Below, in pieces: positions 1 to 9,269 of a DNA stretch of 64,000 bases. The DNA comes from Ideonella alba. GTDB taxonomy: Bacteria; Pseudomonadota; Gammaproteobacteria; Burkholderiales; Burkholderiaceae_C. The stretch spans positions 62,001 to 126,000 of the forward strand of contig NZ_JAGQDF010000007.1 in the NCBI RefSeq assembly GCF_018069875.1, in the 5' to 3' direction. The notes beneath the pieces are model-generated. The model saw only the letters and a program-made list of their open reading frames with translations. It was not told the origin of the DNA and did not search any database. How positions within the stretch are numbered: the first letter of the stretch is position 1; every line of letters begins with the position of its first letter. Position numbers and translations under genes: made by a program.

Positions 1-1359
1 GCCTTCATCAACGGCAGCCCGGCCACCGTGGCCCAGCTGCGCGAGGCGGCCGACCACCTGGTGGACATTCACGGCCAGCATGCCTGGCAGGGCCTGACCC
101 GGCCGGCCGCGGTGCGCGCCCTGCTGGACGAACAGGCCGGCGTGGACACCCGCGCCATGGCCCAGGCCTTTGCCGACTGGCGCAGCGCTGCGCAGGCGCT
201 GGCCGAGGCCCGCACCCGCCAGGGCGAGCTGGCCAGCGAGCGCGAGCGCCTGCAGTGGCAGATCGGCGAGCTGGAGCGCCTGGCGCCCGGCGCCGACGAA
301 TGGCCCGAGCTGAACGCCGAGCACCAGCGCCTGGCCCATGGCCAGGCGCTGATCGACGCGGTGGGCCGCGCCGCCGCCCACCTGGACGACGACGAGGCCA
401 GCGCCAGCAGCCTGACCACCCGGGCGATCGACGCGCTGGACGACGTGGCCGAGTTCGACGCCCGGTTGTCGCCCGCGCTGGTCGCGCTGCGCGACGCGCA
501 GGCGCAGATCGACGACGCCGCGCACACGCTGCGCGCCTACCTGTCGCGCGCCGAACTCGACCCGGCCCGCCTGGGTGAACTGGACGCCCGCCTGTCGGCC
601 TGGATGAGCCTGGCGCGCCGCTACCGCCGCCCGCCCGAGGAACTGCCCGCCCTGCTGGCCGAGTGGCAGGCCGCGCTGCGCGCGCTGGACGACGCCACCG
701 ACCTGGACGGCCTGCAGGCCCGCACCGACGCTGCCGAAGCCGCCTGGCGCACCGAGGCCAGGAAGATCAGCCGCGCCCGCCAGAAGGCCGCCGGTCCGCT
801 GGCCGAGCGGGTGACCGAGGCGATGCAGCAGCTGGGCATGGCCGGTGGCCGCTTTGAAGTCGCGCTGCTGCCCCAGGACGAGCCGCAGGCCTTCGGCCTG
901 GAAAGCGTGGAGCTGCGCGTGGCTGGCCACGCCGGCAGCGCCCCGCGCGCGCTGGCCAAGGTGGCCTCGGGCGGCGAGCTCTCGCGCCTGGCGCTGGCGA
1001 TTGCCGTCACCACCGTGCAGGCCCAGGCCAGTGGCCCGGCCACGCTGATCTTCGACGAGATCGATTCGGGCGTCGGCGGCACCGTGGCCGACACCGTGGG
1101 CCGGCTGATGAAGCGCCTGGGCCAGCGCGCCCAGGTGCTGGCCGTGACCCACCTGCCGCAGGTGGCCGCCTGCGCCGACCGCCACTATGTGGTGGCCAAG
1201 GCCGAGCAGGCGGGCCGCACGCTCAGCCGCGTCACCCCGGTGGCCGGCGAGGCCCGGGTGGCCGAGGTGGCCCGCATGCTGGGCGGCGAGCGCGCCGCCG
1301 GCACCAGCCTGGCGCACGCGCAGGAGCTGATCCGCCAGGGCGCCGGAGAAGCGCGGTGA
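1..1359 (+). CDS. recN: DNA repair protein RecN (5' end outside window)
   Basis: SMC-like ATPase that acts early in double-strand break repair. Reading frame 1 is open from the first base, so the N-terminal part with Walker A lies outside the window; about 452 residues are visible. The coiled-coil arms (many Ala/Arg/Glu/Leu residues, roughly bases 150-800) are followed by the C-terminal ABC head. That head has the signature [13 protein letters not shown] near base 965 and Walker [13 protein letters not shown] near base 1046. The stop overlaps the GTG start of rapZ (GTGA), which suggests translational coupling. Identification is secure from the head motifs; only the missing start is uncertain. 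Confidence 0.95.
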   Translation, partial: AFINGSPATVAQLREAADHLVDIHGQHAWQGLTRPAAVRALLDEQAGVDTRAMAQAFADWRSAAQALAEARTRQGELASERERLQWQIGELERLAPGADEWPELNAEHQRLAHGQALIDAVGRAAAHLDDDEASASSLTTRAIDALDDVAEFDARLSPALVALRDAQAQIDDAAHTLRAYLSRAELDPARLGELDARLSAWMSLARRYRRPPEELPALLAEWQAALRALDDATDLDGLQARTDAAEAAWRTEARKISRARQKAAGPLAERVTEAMQQLGMAGGRFEVALLPQDEPQAFGLESVELRVAGHAGSAPRALAKVASGGELSRLALAIAVTTVQAQASGPATLIFDEIDSGVGGTVADTVGRLMKRLGQRAQVLAVTHLPQVAACADRHYVVAKAEQAGRTLSRVTPVAGEARVAEVARMLGGERAAGTSLAHAQELIRQGAGEAR

Positions 1360-2267
1360 GCCAGGAACTCTCCGACGCCGACGAACGCGAGGTCACCGCC
1401 CAGCGGGAGGTGGTGCTGGTCACCGGCACCGCCGGCTCGGGCAAGTCGGTGGCGCTGCATGCGCTGGAAGACGCGGGCTTTTTCTGCGTCGACAACCTGC
1501 CGCCCGAGCTGCTGCGCGACTTCATCCGCGTGGAGTCCGAACACGGCGTACGCCGCATGGCGATCGCGGTGGATGTGCGCACCGCCGGATCGCTGCCGCA
1601 CCTGGGGCCGGTGCTCGACCAGCTGCGCGCCGAGGGCGTGACGGTGCGCAGCCTGTTCCTGGACGCCACCACCACCCAGCTGGTGACGCGCTTTTCCGAA
1701 ACCCGCCGCCCGCACCCCTTGAGCAAGCCGGTGATCGACGGCGACGCCCACCGCGCGCTGTTCGAGGCCATCGAGCTGGAGCGTACGCTGCTGGCCGAGC
1801 TGCGCGAGCGCTCCACCGTGCTGGACACCTCCAAGCTGCGTCCGGCCCAGCTGCGCAGCTGGGTGCGTGACCTGGTGGGCGCCGAGGGCAGCCGGCTGAC
1901 GCTGGTCTTCGAGTCCTTCGCCTTCAAGCGCGGCGTGCCGCTGGACGCCGACCTGGTGTACGACGTGCGCGTGCTGCCCAACCCCTTCTACATCCGCGAG
2001 CTGCGCGTGCAGACCGGCCTGGACGCGCCGGTGGCCGACTACCTGCAGGCCCAACCCGAGGTGGGGCAGATGCTGGACATGATCGACGGCTTCGTGCGGC
2101 ACTGGCTGCCCTCGTTCGAGCACGACCAGCGCAGCTACCTGACGGTGGCCATCGGCTGCACCGGCGGCCAGCACCGCTCGGTCTACATCGTCGAGCAGCT
2201 GGCGCGGCGCTTTGCCGGCCGCGTGGCCACGCTGCGCCGCCACCGCGAGCTGGCGCCCGCCGCGTGA
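1356..2267 (+). CDS. rapZ: RNase adapter / nucleotide-binding protein RapZ (YvcJ family)
   Basis: 303-residue P-loop protein. In E. coli RapZ delivers the small RNA GlmZ to RNase E and so controls amino-sugar synthesis; in betaproteobacteria the target is not established. Walker A is GTAGSGKS at residues 24-31, followed by the family motif [12 protein letters not shown]. The conserved C-terminal GCTGGQHRS is near residue 267. The GTG start overlaps the recN stop, and its own stop overlaps the next start, so recN, rapZ and the LON-domain gene look like one transcript. The first ~17 residues before the beta strand are longer than in E. coli and may not all be translated. Confidence 0.93.
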   Translation: MSQELSDADEREVTAQREVVLVTGTAGSGKSVALHALEDAGFFCVDNLPPELLRDFIRVESEHGVRRMAIAVDVRTAGSLPHLGPVLDQLRAEGVTVRSLFLDATTTQLVTRFSETRRPHPLSKPVIDGDAHRALFEAIELERTLLAELRERSTVLDTSKLRPAQLRSWVRDLVGAEGSRLTLVFESFAFKRGVPLDADLVYDVRVLPNPFYIRELRVQTGLDAPVADYLQAQPEVGQMLDMIDGFVRHWLPSFEHDQRSYLTVAIGCTGGQHRSVYIVEQLARRFAGRVATLRRHRELAPAA

Positions 2268-2890
2268 ACGATCTGCCGCAGTCCCTGCCGCTGTTCCCGC
2301 TGCAGGCGGTGCTGTTCCCCGGCGGCGCGCTGGCGCTGAAGGTGTTCGAGGCGCGTTACCTGGACCTGATCGGCCGCTGCCTGCGCGAGAACAGCCCCTT
2401 CGGCGTGGTCTGTCTGACCCAGGGCACCGAGGCGCGCCTGCCGGGCCAGGACGAGGCCGTGCGCTTTGAATCGCTGGGCACGCTGGCGCTGCTGCGCGAC
2501 GTGGACGCCGAGCGCCCCGGGCTGCTGCGCATCCGCTGCGAGGGCGGGCGGCGCTTTCGCTTCGGCCGCGTCAGCGCGCAGGCGCTGGGCCTGTGGCAGG
2601 CCGAAGACCTGCAGTGGCTGCCCGAGGACCCGCCGCAGCCGCCCGGCCCGGCCATGCAAGGCGCGGCCGATGCGCTGACGCGCGCGCTGCCCGCGATCAC
2701 CGCGCGCGACCCGCACTGGCTGGCCGGCGCCGCGCGCCCCGATGACGCCGGCTGGGTGGCGCACCGCTGGTGCGAGCTGCTGCCCATCTCCTTGCAGGCC
2801 CGCCAGCGCCTGCTGGCGCTGGACGACCCGCTGGCGCGGCTGCAGGTGGTGCACGCCTTCCTGCTGCAGCAGGGGCTGATCAGCGCCTGA
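2264..2890 (+). CDS. LON substrate-binding-domain protein
   Basis: 208 residues consisting essentially of the N-terminal substrate-recognition domain of Lon protease (the [25 protein letters not shown] block at residues ~9-32), without AAA+ or protease domains. Stand-alone LON-domain proteins are widespread in Proteobacteria and of unknown function. The start (ATGA-type overlap with rapZ) puts it in the recN-rapZ transcript. It converges on mutY with no intergenic space: stop at 2890, mutY stop at 2891. Family assignment is firm; the role is not known. Confidence 0.85.
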   Translation: MNDLPQSLPLFPLQAVLFPGGALALKVFEARYLDLIGRCLRENSPFGVVCLTQGTEARLPGQDEAVRFESLGTLALLRDVDAERPGLLRIRCEGGRRFRFGRVSAQALGLWQAEDLQWLPEDPPQPPGPAMQGAADALTRALPAITARDPHWLAGAARPDDAGWVAHRWCELLPISLQARQRLLALDDPLARLQVVHAFLLQQGLISA

Positions 2891-3943
2891 TCAGCGCCGC
2901 AGGAGGCGCGTCAACGGCGCGGGCAAGCCCACCGCATCCAGCTCGGCCGATGCCACCCAGCGCCCCCCGGGCCAGCGGTGCTGCAGCTGCTCGGCCGACG
3001 GCGCCTCACCGCTGAAGCGGAACTGCCAGGGCGTGATGACCATGTCACGGTGGGTGAGCACATGGGTGAAGGTCTCACCCGGCGTGGCGGTGCCGGTCCA
3101 GCCCTGCACCGCGGCCTGCGCGTCGGCGGCATCGGCGCATTCGGGCAGGCTCCACAGCCCGGCCCAGACGCCGCGCGCCGGCCGCGGCAGCAGCCAGTGG
3201 GCGCCGTCGGCGCGGCGCAGCCACAGCCAGGTCAGCGCCACCCGGCTGCGCTTGAGCTTGCGGGTCTTGCGCGGGAACTCGGCGGTGCGGTCCTCGGCCC
3301 GGGCGCGGCAATGGGCCTGCAGCGGGCAATCGGCGCAGCGCGGCTGGCGCTGGCTGCACAGCGTGGCGCCCAGGTCCATCAGGCCCTGGGTGTAGGCCGG
3401 CATGTCCTGGCCTTGAGCGGGCAGCAGGTCCTGGGCCTGGGCCCACAGCGCGCGCTCCACGCGGGTCTCGGCCAGGTCGCCCTCGAAGGCCAGTACACGG
3501 GTCAGCACGCGCTTCACGTTGCCGTCCAGGATGGGCACCCGCTCGTCCCAGCAGAAGGCGGCGATCGCGGCGGCGGTGCTGCGGCCGATGCCGGGCAGGT
3601 CCTGCAGCGCCTGGGCGCTGCGCGGAAAGGCGCCGCCGTGCTGCGCCACCACCTGCTGCGCGCAGCGGTGCAGGTTACGGGCGCGGCTGTAGTAGCCCAG
3701 GCCGGCCCACAGCGTCAGCACGTCATCTTGCGGCGCGGCGGCCAGCGCGGCCACGTCGGGGAAGCGCTGCAGGAAGCGCTCGTAGTAGCCCAGCACGGTG
3801 CTCACCTGGGTCTGCTGCAGCATGATTTCCGAGAGCCACACGCGGTACGGGTCGCGCGTGCCCTGCCAGGGCAGCGCATGGCGGCCGTGCTGGCGTTGCC
3901 AGGCCACCAGCGGGGTGGCGATGTCGGGCAGCCGGGCGCTCAC
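2891..3943 (-). CDS. mutY: A/G-specific adenine glycosylase MutY
   Basis: Removes adenine mispaired with 8-oxoguanine. Visible features: catalytic Glu39 in SEIMLQQTQV, helix-hairpin-helix LPGIGR at residues 116-121, catalytic Asp140 in ILDGNVKR, and the [4Fe-4S] ligands C196-x6-C203-x2-C206-x5-C212. A C-terminal NUDIX-like 8-oxoG recognition domain covers ~230-350. 350 residues is normal. The start overlaps the stop of the upstream dynamin-like GTPase by 4 bases, so mutM, the GTPase and mutY are probably co-transcribed. Confidence 0.96.
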   Translation of the reverse strand: MSARLPDIATPLVAWQRQHGRHALPWQGTRDPYRVWLSEIMLQQTQVSTVLGYYERFLQRFPDVAALAAAPQDDVLTLWAGLGYYSRARNLHRCAQQVVAQHGGAFPRSAQALQDLPGIGRSTAAAIAAFCWDERVPILDGNVKRVLTRVLAFEGDLAETRVERALWAQAQDLLPAQGQDMPAYTQGLMDLGATLCSQRQPRCADCPLQAHCRARAEDRTAEFPRKTRKLKRSRVALTWLWLRRADGAHWLLPRPARGVWAGLWSLPECADAADAQAAVQGWTGTATPGETFTHVLTHRDMVITPWQFRFSGEAPSAEQLQHRWPGGRWVASAELDAVGLPAPLTRLLRR

Positions 3944-5985
3944 GCGCGGCGCGAGGGGGCCATCGCGCCGTCGCTGCGCACCAGCGTCAGCGGGCTGCGG
4001 CCGGTGGCCGAGGGCAGCGCGGCCGGGCCGCGCTCGGCGCGCTGGCGCACCGCGGTGCCCAGGTCATAGGCCTGGTCGACCTGGGCCAGCAAACGCTGGT
4101 CCTGGGCCTCGACCTCGGCCAGGCGGCGTTCCAGCTCACCGGTGGCCTGCAGGATGCGCTCCAGCGCCTCGGCGCGGCGCTTGAAGCTGCGCCGGCGTTC
4201 GCGGTACTGGCTGTCGATCATCGAGGATGCGGCCTGGTTCCAAGCCTCGACCTCGCCCTGCGCGGTCTCGAAGACGGTGCGCAGCTTGGACACCAGCATG
4301 CGCTGCAGCTGCTCATTGAAGCCGTCCTGCGTCATGCGCACGATGCGGGTGACGCCGAAGTAGCGCGCATAGCCGCGCTCGATCAGCTGCAACTCCTCGC
4401 GGAAGGCGGCCAGGTCGGGCGCGGGCTCCAGCGCCAGCGAGAAGCCGAACTCGGCGTTGAGCTGGTGGAACGAGGCCTCGAGCATCTGGCCGATCTCGGT
4501 GCAGTCGTGGGCGGCCTTGTCGATGTGGGCCACCAGGCGCTGGCACAGCTCGCCGAAGGCGGCGCGCGCGCGCAGGTTGAACCAGCTGCTGCCCAGGGTC
4601 TGCTGCAGCGCATGGACCGCCTCGCGCACGCGCTCGGAGGAGAGCGAGCGCAGCGTGCCGCGCAGCATGCGGGCATGCACCGCGCGCAGCGCCGACAGGC
4701 GGGCGGTGCAGCGTTCGAACTCGGCGGTGTCGGCGCGCACCCGGGTGAGCATCTGGTTGACGCGGCCCTGGCTCTTGCCGCGCAGGCCGCGCAGCTCCAG
4801 CATCTGCTCGGCGTTGTGGCGGCGCTGGTCGCGCAGGCGGCGCGTGGCGTGTTCCAGCAGCGACTGCACGCCGCCGATCACGGTCTTGCCCAGCAACTGC
4901 TGGCGCTGCGGCAGCAGGCTCTGGGTGAGCGCGGCTTCCAGCGCCGGCAGGCGGCTGGCGGCCAGGCGCTCGGCGTCGCCCTCCAGGCGGGCGGTCAGGG
5001 CCATGCGCGCCGAGACCGGGAACACGCGGTCTCGCTCGATGTGCAGGGTCTCGGCGGTGGTGACGCACTGGCGCTCAATGGCCGCCTCGCGGTCTTCCTC
5101 GGTGGCCAGCGGGTCGGCCAGGGTGTCGACCTTGTTGAGCACGACGAAGCAACTCAGGCCCTGGCCGCCCAGGTGCTGGGTCCAGACATCCAGGTCGGAG
5201 CGGGTCACGCCGGTGTCGGCGCCCAGCACGAACAGCGCCGCATGGGCGCTGGGCAGCAGGCCCAGGGTCAGTTCGGGTTCGGCACCGATGGCGTTCAGGC
5301 CCGGGGTGTCCACCACCACCAGGCCGCGCTGCAGCAGCGGGTGCGGGAAGTTGATGATCGCGTGGCGCCAGGCGGGCACCTCGACCTGGCCGTTGGCGGC
5401 CACCGGCGGGTTGTCGGCGCCGATCTCGTCGGACCACAGGCCCAGCGCGCGGGCCTGGTCGATGCTGACCTGGCGGGTGGCGGTGACCTCGACCACGGCG
5501 CGCGAGAGCGCGGCCATGTCAGACGGGTCCAGCTGCACGCGGTGCCAGCGCTCGCGCTGCCGGCGCCATTCGGCCAGCGAGCTGCCCTCGCGGCGGGTGT
5601 CGATCGGCAGCAGGTCCAGCGTGGGCAGCTCCTGCTCGTCCCAGCTGAGCTCGACCGGGCACATCGTGGTGCGACCCGGCGTGGCCGGCAGCACGCGCTG
5701 GCCGGCGTCGGCGAAGAAGATGGCGTTGATCAGCTCGCTTTTGCCGCGCGAGAACTCGGCGACGAAGGCCACCACCAGCTTGTCGGTGGCCAGGCGCTGG
5801 CGCAGCGACTGGGCGCTTTGCAGCGCGGCGCTGGACAGCAATTCGCCCTCGACCAGGAAGCGGGTCAGCGCGTCCAGGTCGCGCTCCAGCGCGAGGCGCC
5901 AGTCGGTCAGGGCATCCAGACCCGGCACCAGCATCGGCTGCAGGGCGGTCGGGTCGGTGTCCAGGGCGGGGTCGCGGGTCTTCAC
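3940..5985 (-). CDS. Dynamin-like GTPase
   Basis: 681-residue large GTPase of the bacterial dynamin type. G1 is AEFSRGKS (76-83), with Ala in place of the usual first Gly. G2 is probably T106/T107, G3 is DTPG (226-229) and G4 is NKVD (284-287). The remainder (from ~340) is predicted long helical/coiled-coil, including the Arg/Glu-rich region RRSFKRRAEALERILQ near ~600. There is no obvious signal peptide or clear transmembrane hairpin. It lies between mutM (18-bp gap) and mutY (4-bp overlap) on the same strand. Function unknown; relatives remodel membranes, but the neighbours suggest a possible link to DNA damage. Confidence 0.88.
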   Translation of the reverse strand: MKTRDPALDTDPTALQPMLVPGLDALTDWRLALERDLDALTRFLVEGELLSSAALQSAQSLRQRLATDKLVVAFVAEFSRGKSELINAIFFADAGQRVLPATPGRTTMCPVELSWDEQELPTLDLLPIDTRREGSSLAEWRRQRERWHRVQLDPSDMAALSRAVVEVTATRQVSIDQARALGLWSDEIGADNPPVAANGQVEVPAWRHAIINFPHPLLQRGLVVVDTPGLNAIGAEPELTLGLLPSAHAALFVLGADTGVTRSDLDVWTQHLGGQGLSCFVVLNKVDTLADPLATEEDREAAIERQCVTTAETLHIERDRVFPVSARMALTARLEGDAERLAASRLPALEAALTQSLLPQRQQLLGKTVIGGVQSLLEHATRRLRDQRRHNAEQMLELRGLRGKSQGRVNQMLTRVRADTAEFERCTARLSALRAVHARMLRGTLRSLSSERVREAVHALQQTLGSSWFNLRARAAFGELCQRLVAHIDKAAHDCTEIGQMLEASFHQLNAEFGFSLALEPAPDLAAFREELQLIERGYARYFGVTRIVRMTQDGFNEQLQRMLVSKLRTVFETAQGEVEAWNQAASSMIDSQYRERRRSFKRRAEALERILQATGELERRLAEVEAQDQRLLAQVDQAYDLGTAVRQRAERGPAALPSATGRSPLTLVRSDGAMAPSRRA

Positions 5986-6003
5986 GGTCAGGCGTGGATC
6001 GTA

Positions 6004-6843
6004 TCAGCGGCGCTGGCAACCGGGGCAGTAATAGGTGGCGCGCTGGCCTTGCAGCAGCCGGCGTATCGCGTGGCCGCAACGCCGGCAGGCCTCGCCCTCG
6101 CGGCCATAGACGCGCACGGCCTGCTGGTACTGGCCGACGCTGCCGTGCGCATCGCGGAAATCCTTCAGCGTGGAGCCGCCGGCCTCGATCGCCTCGGCCA
6201 GCACCTGGCGCACCGCCGCCAGCAGGCGCGAGGCCCGCAGCGGGCCGATGCGGTGGCAGGGCGTGCGGGGATCGATGCCGGCCTCGAACAGCGCGTCGCT
6301 GGCGTAGATGTTGCCCGCGCCCACCACCAGCTCCCCCGACAGCAGCGCCGGCTTGACCGGGGTGCGGCGGGCCTTGAGCGCGGCCAGGAAGCCGGCGTCG
6401 GTGAGGCGCTCGTCGAAGGGCTCGGGACCCAGGCCGGCCAGCAGCTTGGCGGCCGGGTCCTGCTGCAGCGACGGCGACCAGACCACGGCGCCGAAGCGCC
6501 GCGGATCGGTCATCCGCAGCAGGCCCAGGTCGGTGTGCAGGTCCACGTGGTCATGCACCCCGGCCGAGTTGGCGGCGTGCGCCCCGGTCAGCCAGGCCAG
6601 CGAGCCCGACATGCCCAGGTGCCACAGCAGCACCCCCGCGCTGGCACCGCCGGGCCGCGCCAGCGGCATCAGCAGGTACTTGCCGCGCCGGCCCAGCGGG
6701 CCGATGCGGCAGCCCGTCAGGGCTTCAGGCGCACAGCCCAGCGGCCAGCGCAGCGGCTTGCCCAGGCGCAGCGCCTGCACCTGCGCCCCTTCGACTGCGG
6801 CAATGCTTCGTCGCGTGACCTCGACTTCCGGCAACTCTGGCAT
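6004..6843 (-). CDS. mutM: Formamidopyrimidine-DNA glycosylase (Fpg/MutM)
   Basis: Bifunctional glycosylase/AP lyase that excises 8-oxoguanine opposite cytosine. The N-terminal PELPEVE places the Pro2 nucleophile and Glu3 correctly after Met removal, which fixes the start. The C-terminal zinc finger is visible as [10 protein letters not shown] followed by YYCPGC. 279 residues is close to the usual length. First gene of the mutM-GTPase-mutY group. It diverges from the TPR gene across 69 bases, where the promoters should lie. Confidence 0.96.
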   Translation of the reverse strand: MPELPEVEVTRRSIAAVEGAQVQALRLGKPLRWPLGCAPEALTGCRIGPLGRRGKYLLMPLARPGGASAGVLLWHLGMSGSLAWLTGAHAANSAGVHDHVDLHTDLGLLRMTDPRRFGAVVWSPSLQQDPAAKLLAGLGPEPFDERLTDAGFLAALKARRTPVKPALLSGELVVGAGNIYASDALFEAGIDPRTPCHRIGPLRASRLLAAVRQVLAEAIEAGGSTLKDFRDAHGSVGQYQQAVRVYGREGEACRRCGHAIRRLLQGQRATYYCPGCQRR

Positions 6844-6912
6844 GGATGGATTATCCCGGCCGGGCCGGTCTGGCGGGGGGCCCCACTAGAATCAGCCACA
6901 GCAGGAGCCCCG

Positions 6913-8730
6913 ATGCCGCGACAGTCCGCCCCCCGTTCGACCGCCCTCGGCGCCCGCACCCCCTGGACGCCGGCGTTGCTGCTGGCCCTGCTGGGCCTGG
7001 CGCCGCTGGCCGTGTCGGCGCAGACCGCGCCGGCCGACCCCGCGCCGGCCAGCACCGCCGCCGAGCCGCCGCCCGCGCCCTCGGCGCTGGACGCGCCGAT
7101 GTTCTACCAGCTGATGGTGGCCGAATTCGAGGCCAACTCGGGCCGGCTGGGCAATGCCTTCGAGGTGATGCTGGATGCGGCCCGGCGCGTCAACGACCCC
7201 GAGGTCTTCGAGCGCGCGATCGAGCTGGCCGTGCAGGCCCGCTCGGGCGACCAGGCGCTGCTGGCCGCGCGCGCCTGGCGCCAGGCGCAGCCGCGCTCGG
7301 TGGCCGCGGTGCGTGCCCAGGTGCAGATGCTGGCCGCCACCGACCGCGTGGGCGAGCTGGGCGAACCCCTGCGCACCCTGCTGCAGCTGACCGAGCCGGC
7401 ACAGCGCGCCGCCACGATCAGCAGCCTGCCGCGCTTCCTGGAAGGCACCAAGGACCGGGCGCAGATGCTGCAGACCGCCGAGCAGGCGCTGGCCCCCTTC
7501 ATGGAGGCCAGCGACACCCGCACCGCCGCCCGCGTGGCGCTGGGCCGGGTGGCAATGACCGCCGGCCAGGGTGAGCGTGCGTTCGCGCTGGCCCGCAAGG
7601 CCCAGGCCGATGATCCTGCCGCGATGGGCCCGCTGCTGCTGGCCGTGGAGCTGATGCCCACCGTGCCCGCCGCCGAGACCCTGGTGCAGGCCGGCCTGGC
7701 CCAGCCCGGCCAGCCGCCGGCGGTGCGCCTGGCCTATGCCCGCTCGCTGGAGCAGCGCCAGCGCCTGGTGGAAGCCGTGCAGCACACCCGCCAGGCCCTG
7801 GCCGAGCAGGGCGAGCTGCCGCAGGGCTGGCTCAGCCTGGGCGCGATGCTGCTGGACCTGCACCGCCCGGCCGAGGCCGATCAGGCGCTGCAGCGCGCGT
7901 TGCGCGAGCTCGACACCTCGCCCCCCGCCGAGGCCGTGCCGCATGGCGAGGCCACCGAGCGCCTGCGCGACATGACCGCGCAGCTGCTGGCCCAGGCGGC
8001 GGCCATGCGGGGCGAGTTCCCGGTGGCGCTGGACTGGCTCTCGCGCATCCCGCCGGAGCGGCTCACGCTCAGCGCGCTGACGCGCCAGGCCGAGATCGTC
8101 GCCCAGCAGGGCCGGGTGGACGAAGCCCGCCGCCGCGTGCGCGAGGCCCCGGTCAGCGACGAGGCCGACACCCGCGCTCGCCTGCTGGCCGAGCTGCAGG
8201 TGCTGCGCGCCGCCCAGCGCTGGACCGAGGCCCATGCGCTGCTGCAGCTGGCCCGCCAGGCCGACCCGGACGACACCACGCTGATGTACGAGCAGGCAAT
8301 GTCGGCCGAGCGGCTGAACCGTTTCGACGAGATGGAGGCGCTGCTGCGCCGCCTGGCCGCGCTCAAGCCCGACGATGCCCAGGCCTACAACGCGCTGGGC
8401 TATTCGCTGGCCGAACGCAACCTCCGCCTGGAAGAGGCCGGCGAGCTGCTGCGCAAGGCCTTGAAGCTGGCGCCGGGCGACCCGTACATCGTCGACAGCC
8501 TGGGCTGGTACGAGTACCGCTCGGGCCGCCTGGACGAGGCCGAGCGCCTGCTGCGCCAGGCCTGGACCACCCGCCCCCACCCCGATGTGGCCGCCCACCT
8601 GGGCGAGGTGCTGTGGGTGCAGGGCCGGCGCGATGAGGCCCTGGCCGTGTTCCGCGAAGGCCTGGCAGGCGGCCGCAGTGCCGACAGCGTGCGCGCCACG
8701 ATGGCGCGGCTGAAGGCGCCCGCGCAGTGA
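6913..8730 (+). CDS. Exported tetratricopeptide-repeat protein
   Basis: 605 residues. The first ATG with a nearby purine-rich site (GCAGGAG, 9 bases upstream) gives a signal peptide: a hydrophobic run ALLLALLGLAPLAVSA with likely cleavage after Ala36. It is followed by helical TPR repeats, the clearest at ~470-590 (repeated AYNALGY..., ADPDDTTLMYEQA-type helices). The stop overlaps the GTG start of lolB, a neighbourhood conserved in Burkholderiales. Probably a periplasmic or outer-membrane-associated scaffold; partner unknown. Confidence 0.85.
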   Translation: MPRQSAPRSTALGARTPWTPALLLALLGLAPLAVSAQTAPADPAPASTAAEPPPAPSALDAPMFYQLMVAEFEANSGRLGNAFEVMLDAARRVNDPEVFERAIELAVQARSGDQALLAARAWRQAQPRSVAAVRAQVQMLAATDRVGELGEPLRTLLQLTEPAQRAATISSLPRFLEGTKDRAQMLQTAEQALAPFMEASDTRTAARVALGRVAMTAGQGERAFALARKAQADDPAAMGPLLLAVELMPTVPAAETLVQAGLAQPGQPPAVRLAYARSLEQRQRLVEAVQHTRQALAEQGELPQGWLSLGAMLLDLHRPAEADQALQRALRELDTSPPAEAVPHGEATERLRDMTAQLLAQAAAMRGEFPVALDWLSRIPPERLTLSALTRQAEIVAQQGRVDEARRRVREAPVSDEADTRARLLAELQVLRAAQRWTEAHALLQLARQADPDDTTLMYEQAMSAERLNRFDEMEALLRRLAALKPDDAQAYNALGYSLAERNLRLEEAGELLRKALKLAPGDPYIVDSLGWYEYRSGRLDEAERLLRQAWTTRPHPDVAAHLGEVLWVQGRRDEALAVFREGLAGGRSADSVRATMARLKAPAQ

Positions 8731-9263
8731 AGCGCCGTGCCGCGGGCCGCGCGCTGGTGCTGGCGCTGCTGCCCCCTGCCCTGCTCAGTGGCTGCGCCCA
8801 CCCCGCGGCGGCGCTCAGCGCGCCCAGCCGCAGCGGCCGCCTGCTGCTGCGCGTGGGCCCGGCCGATGCGCCGCCGCTGCGCAGCGTGGCGGCCGGCTTC
8901 GAATACCAGGGCAACGCCCACGCCGGCCGGCTGGCGCTGGACGGCCCGCTGGGCGCCCGCCTGGCCGAAGCGCGCTGGGGCGACACCGGCGTGGTCCTGA
9001 CCGATGCCTCGGGCGATCGCCGCTACGACAGCCTGAGCGCGCTGGCCGCCGAACTGCTGGGCGAGCCGCTGCCGCTGCAGGCGCTGGGCGACTGGCTGCT
9101 GGGCCAGCCCTGGCCCGAGGCGCCGGCCGAGCCCACCGCCGTCGGCTTCCTGCAGGCCGGCTGGCAGGTCGACACCCATGCGCTGGCCGACCAGGGCCTG
9201 CTGCTGGCCACGCGCGACACGCCGGCGCCAGCGCTGCTGCTGCGCATCGTCCTGGACCGCTGA
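8727..9263 (+). CDS. lolB: Outer-membrane lipoprotein insertion factor LolB
   Basis: 178 residues. Last component of the Lol pathway; accepts lipoproteins from LolA and inserts them in the outer membrane. GTG start, overlapping the TPR stop. The signal peptide ends in the lipobox LSGC with acylated Cys23 followed by Ala (no Asp at +2), compatible with outer-membrane sorting. The mature part has the LolB pattern of beta strands (GRLLLRVG, GFEYQGNAHAGRLALDGPLG, DTGVVLTDASG). Family identity also rests on the adjacent ispE, a conserved pairing. Confidence 0.85.
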   Translation: MKRRAAGRALVLALLPPALLSGCAHPAAALSAPSRSGRLLLRVGPADAPPLRSVAAGFEYQGNAHAGRLALDGPLGARLAEARWGDTGVVLTDASGDRRYDSLSALAAELLGEPLPLQALGDWLLGQPWPEAPAEPTAVGFLQAGWQVDTHALADQGLLLATRDTPAPALLLRIVLDR

Positions 9264-9269
9264 TCTGCC

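Noticed and set aside
4465-6912. Upstream extension of the TPR gene's reading frame on the plus strand
   Set aside because: Covers the dynamin GTPase and mutM antisense; the signal peptide and ribosome site place the real start at 6913.
6892-8598. 568-codon minus-strand frame
   Set aside because: Antisense shadow of the TPR gene; Gln/Arg/Gly/His-rich low-complexity translation.
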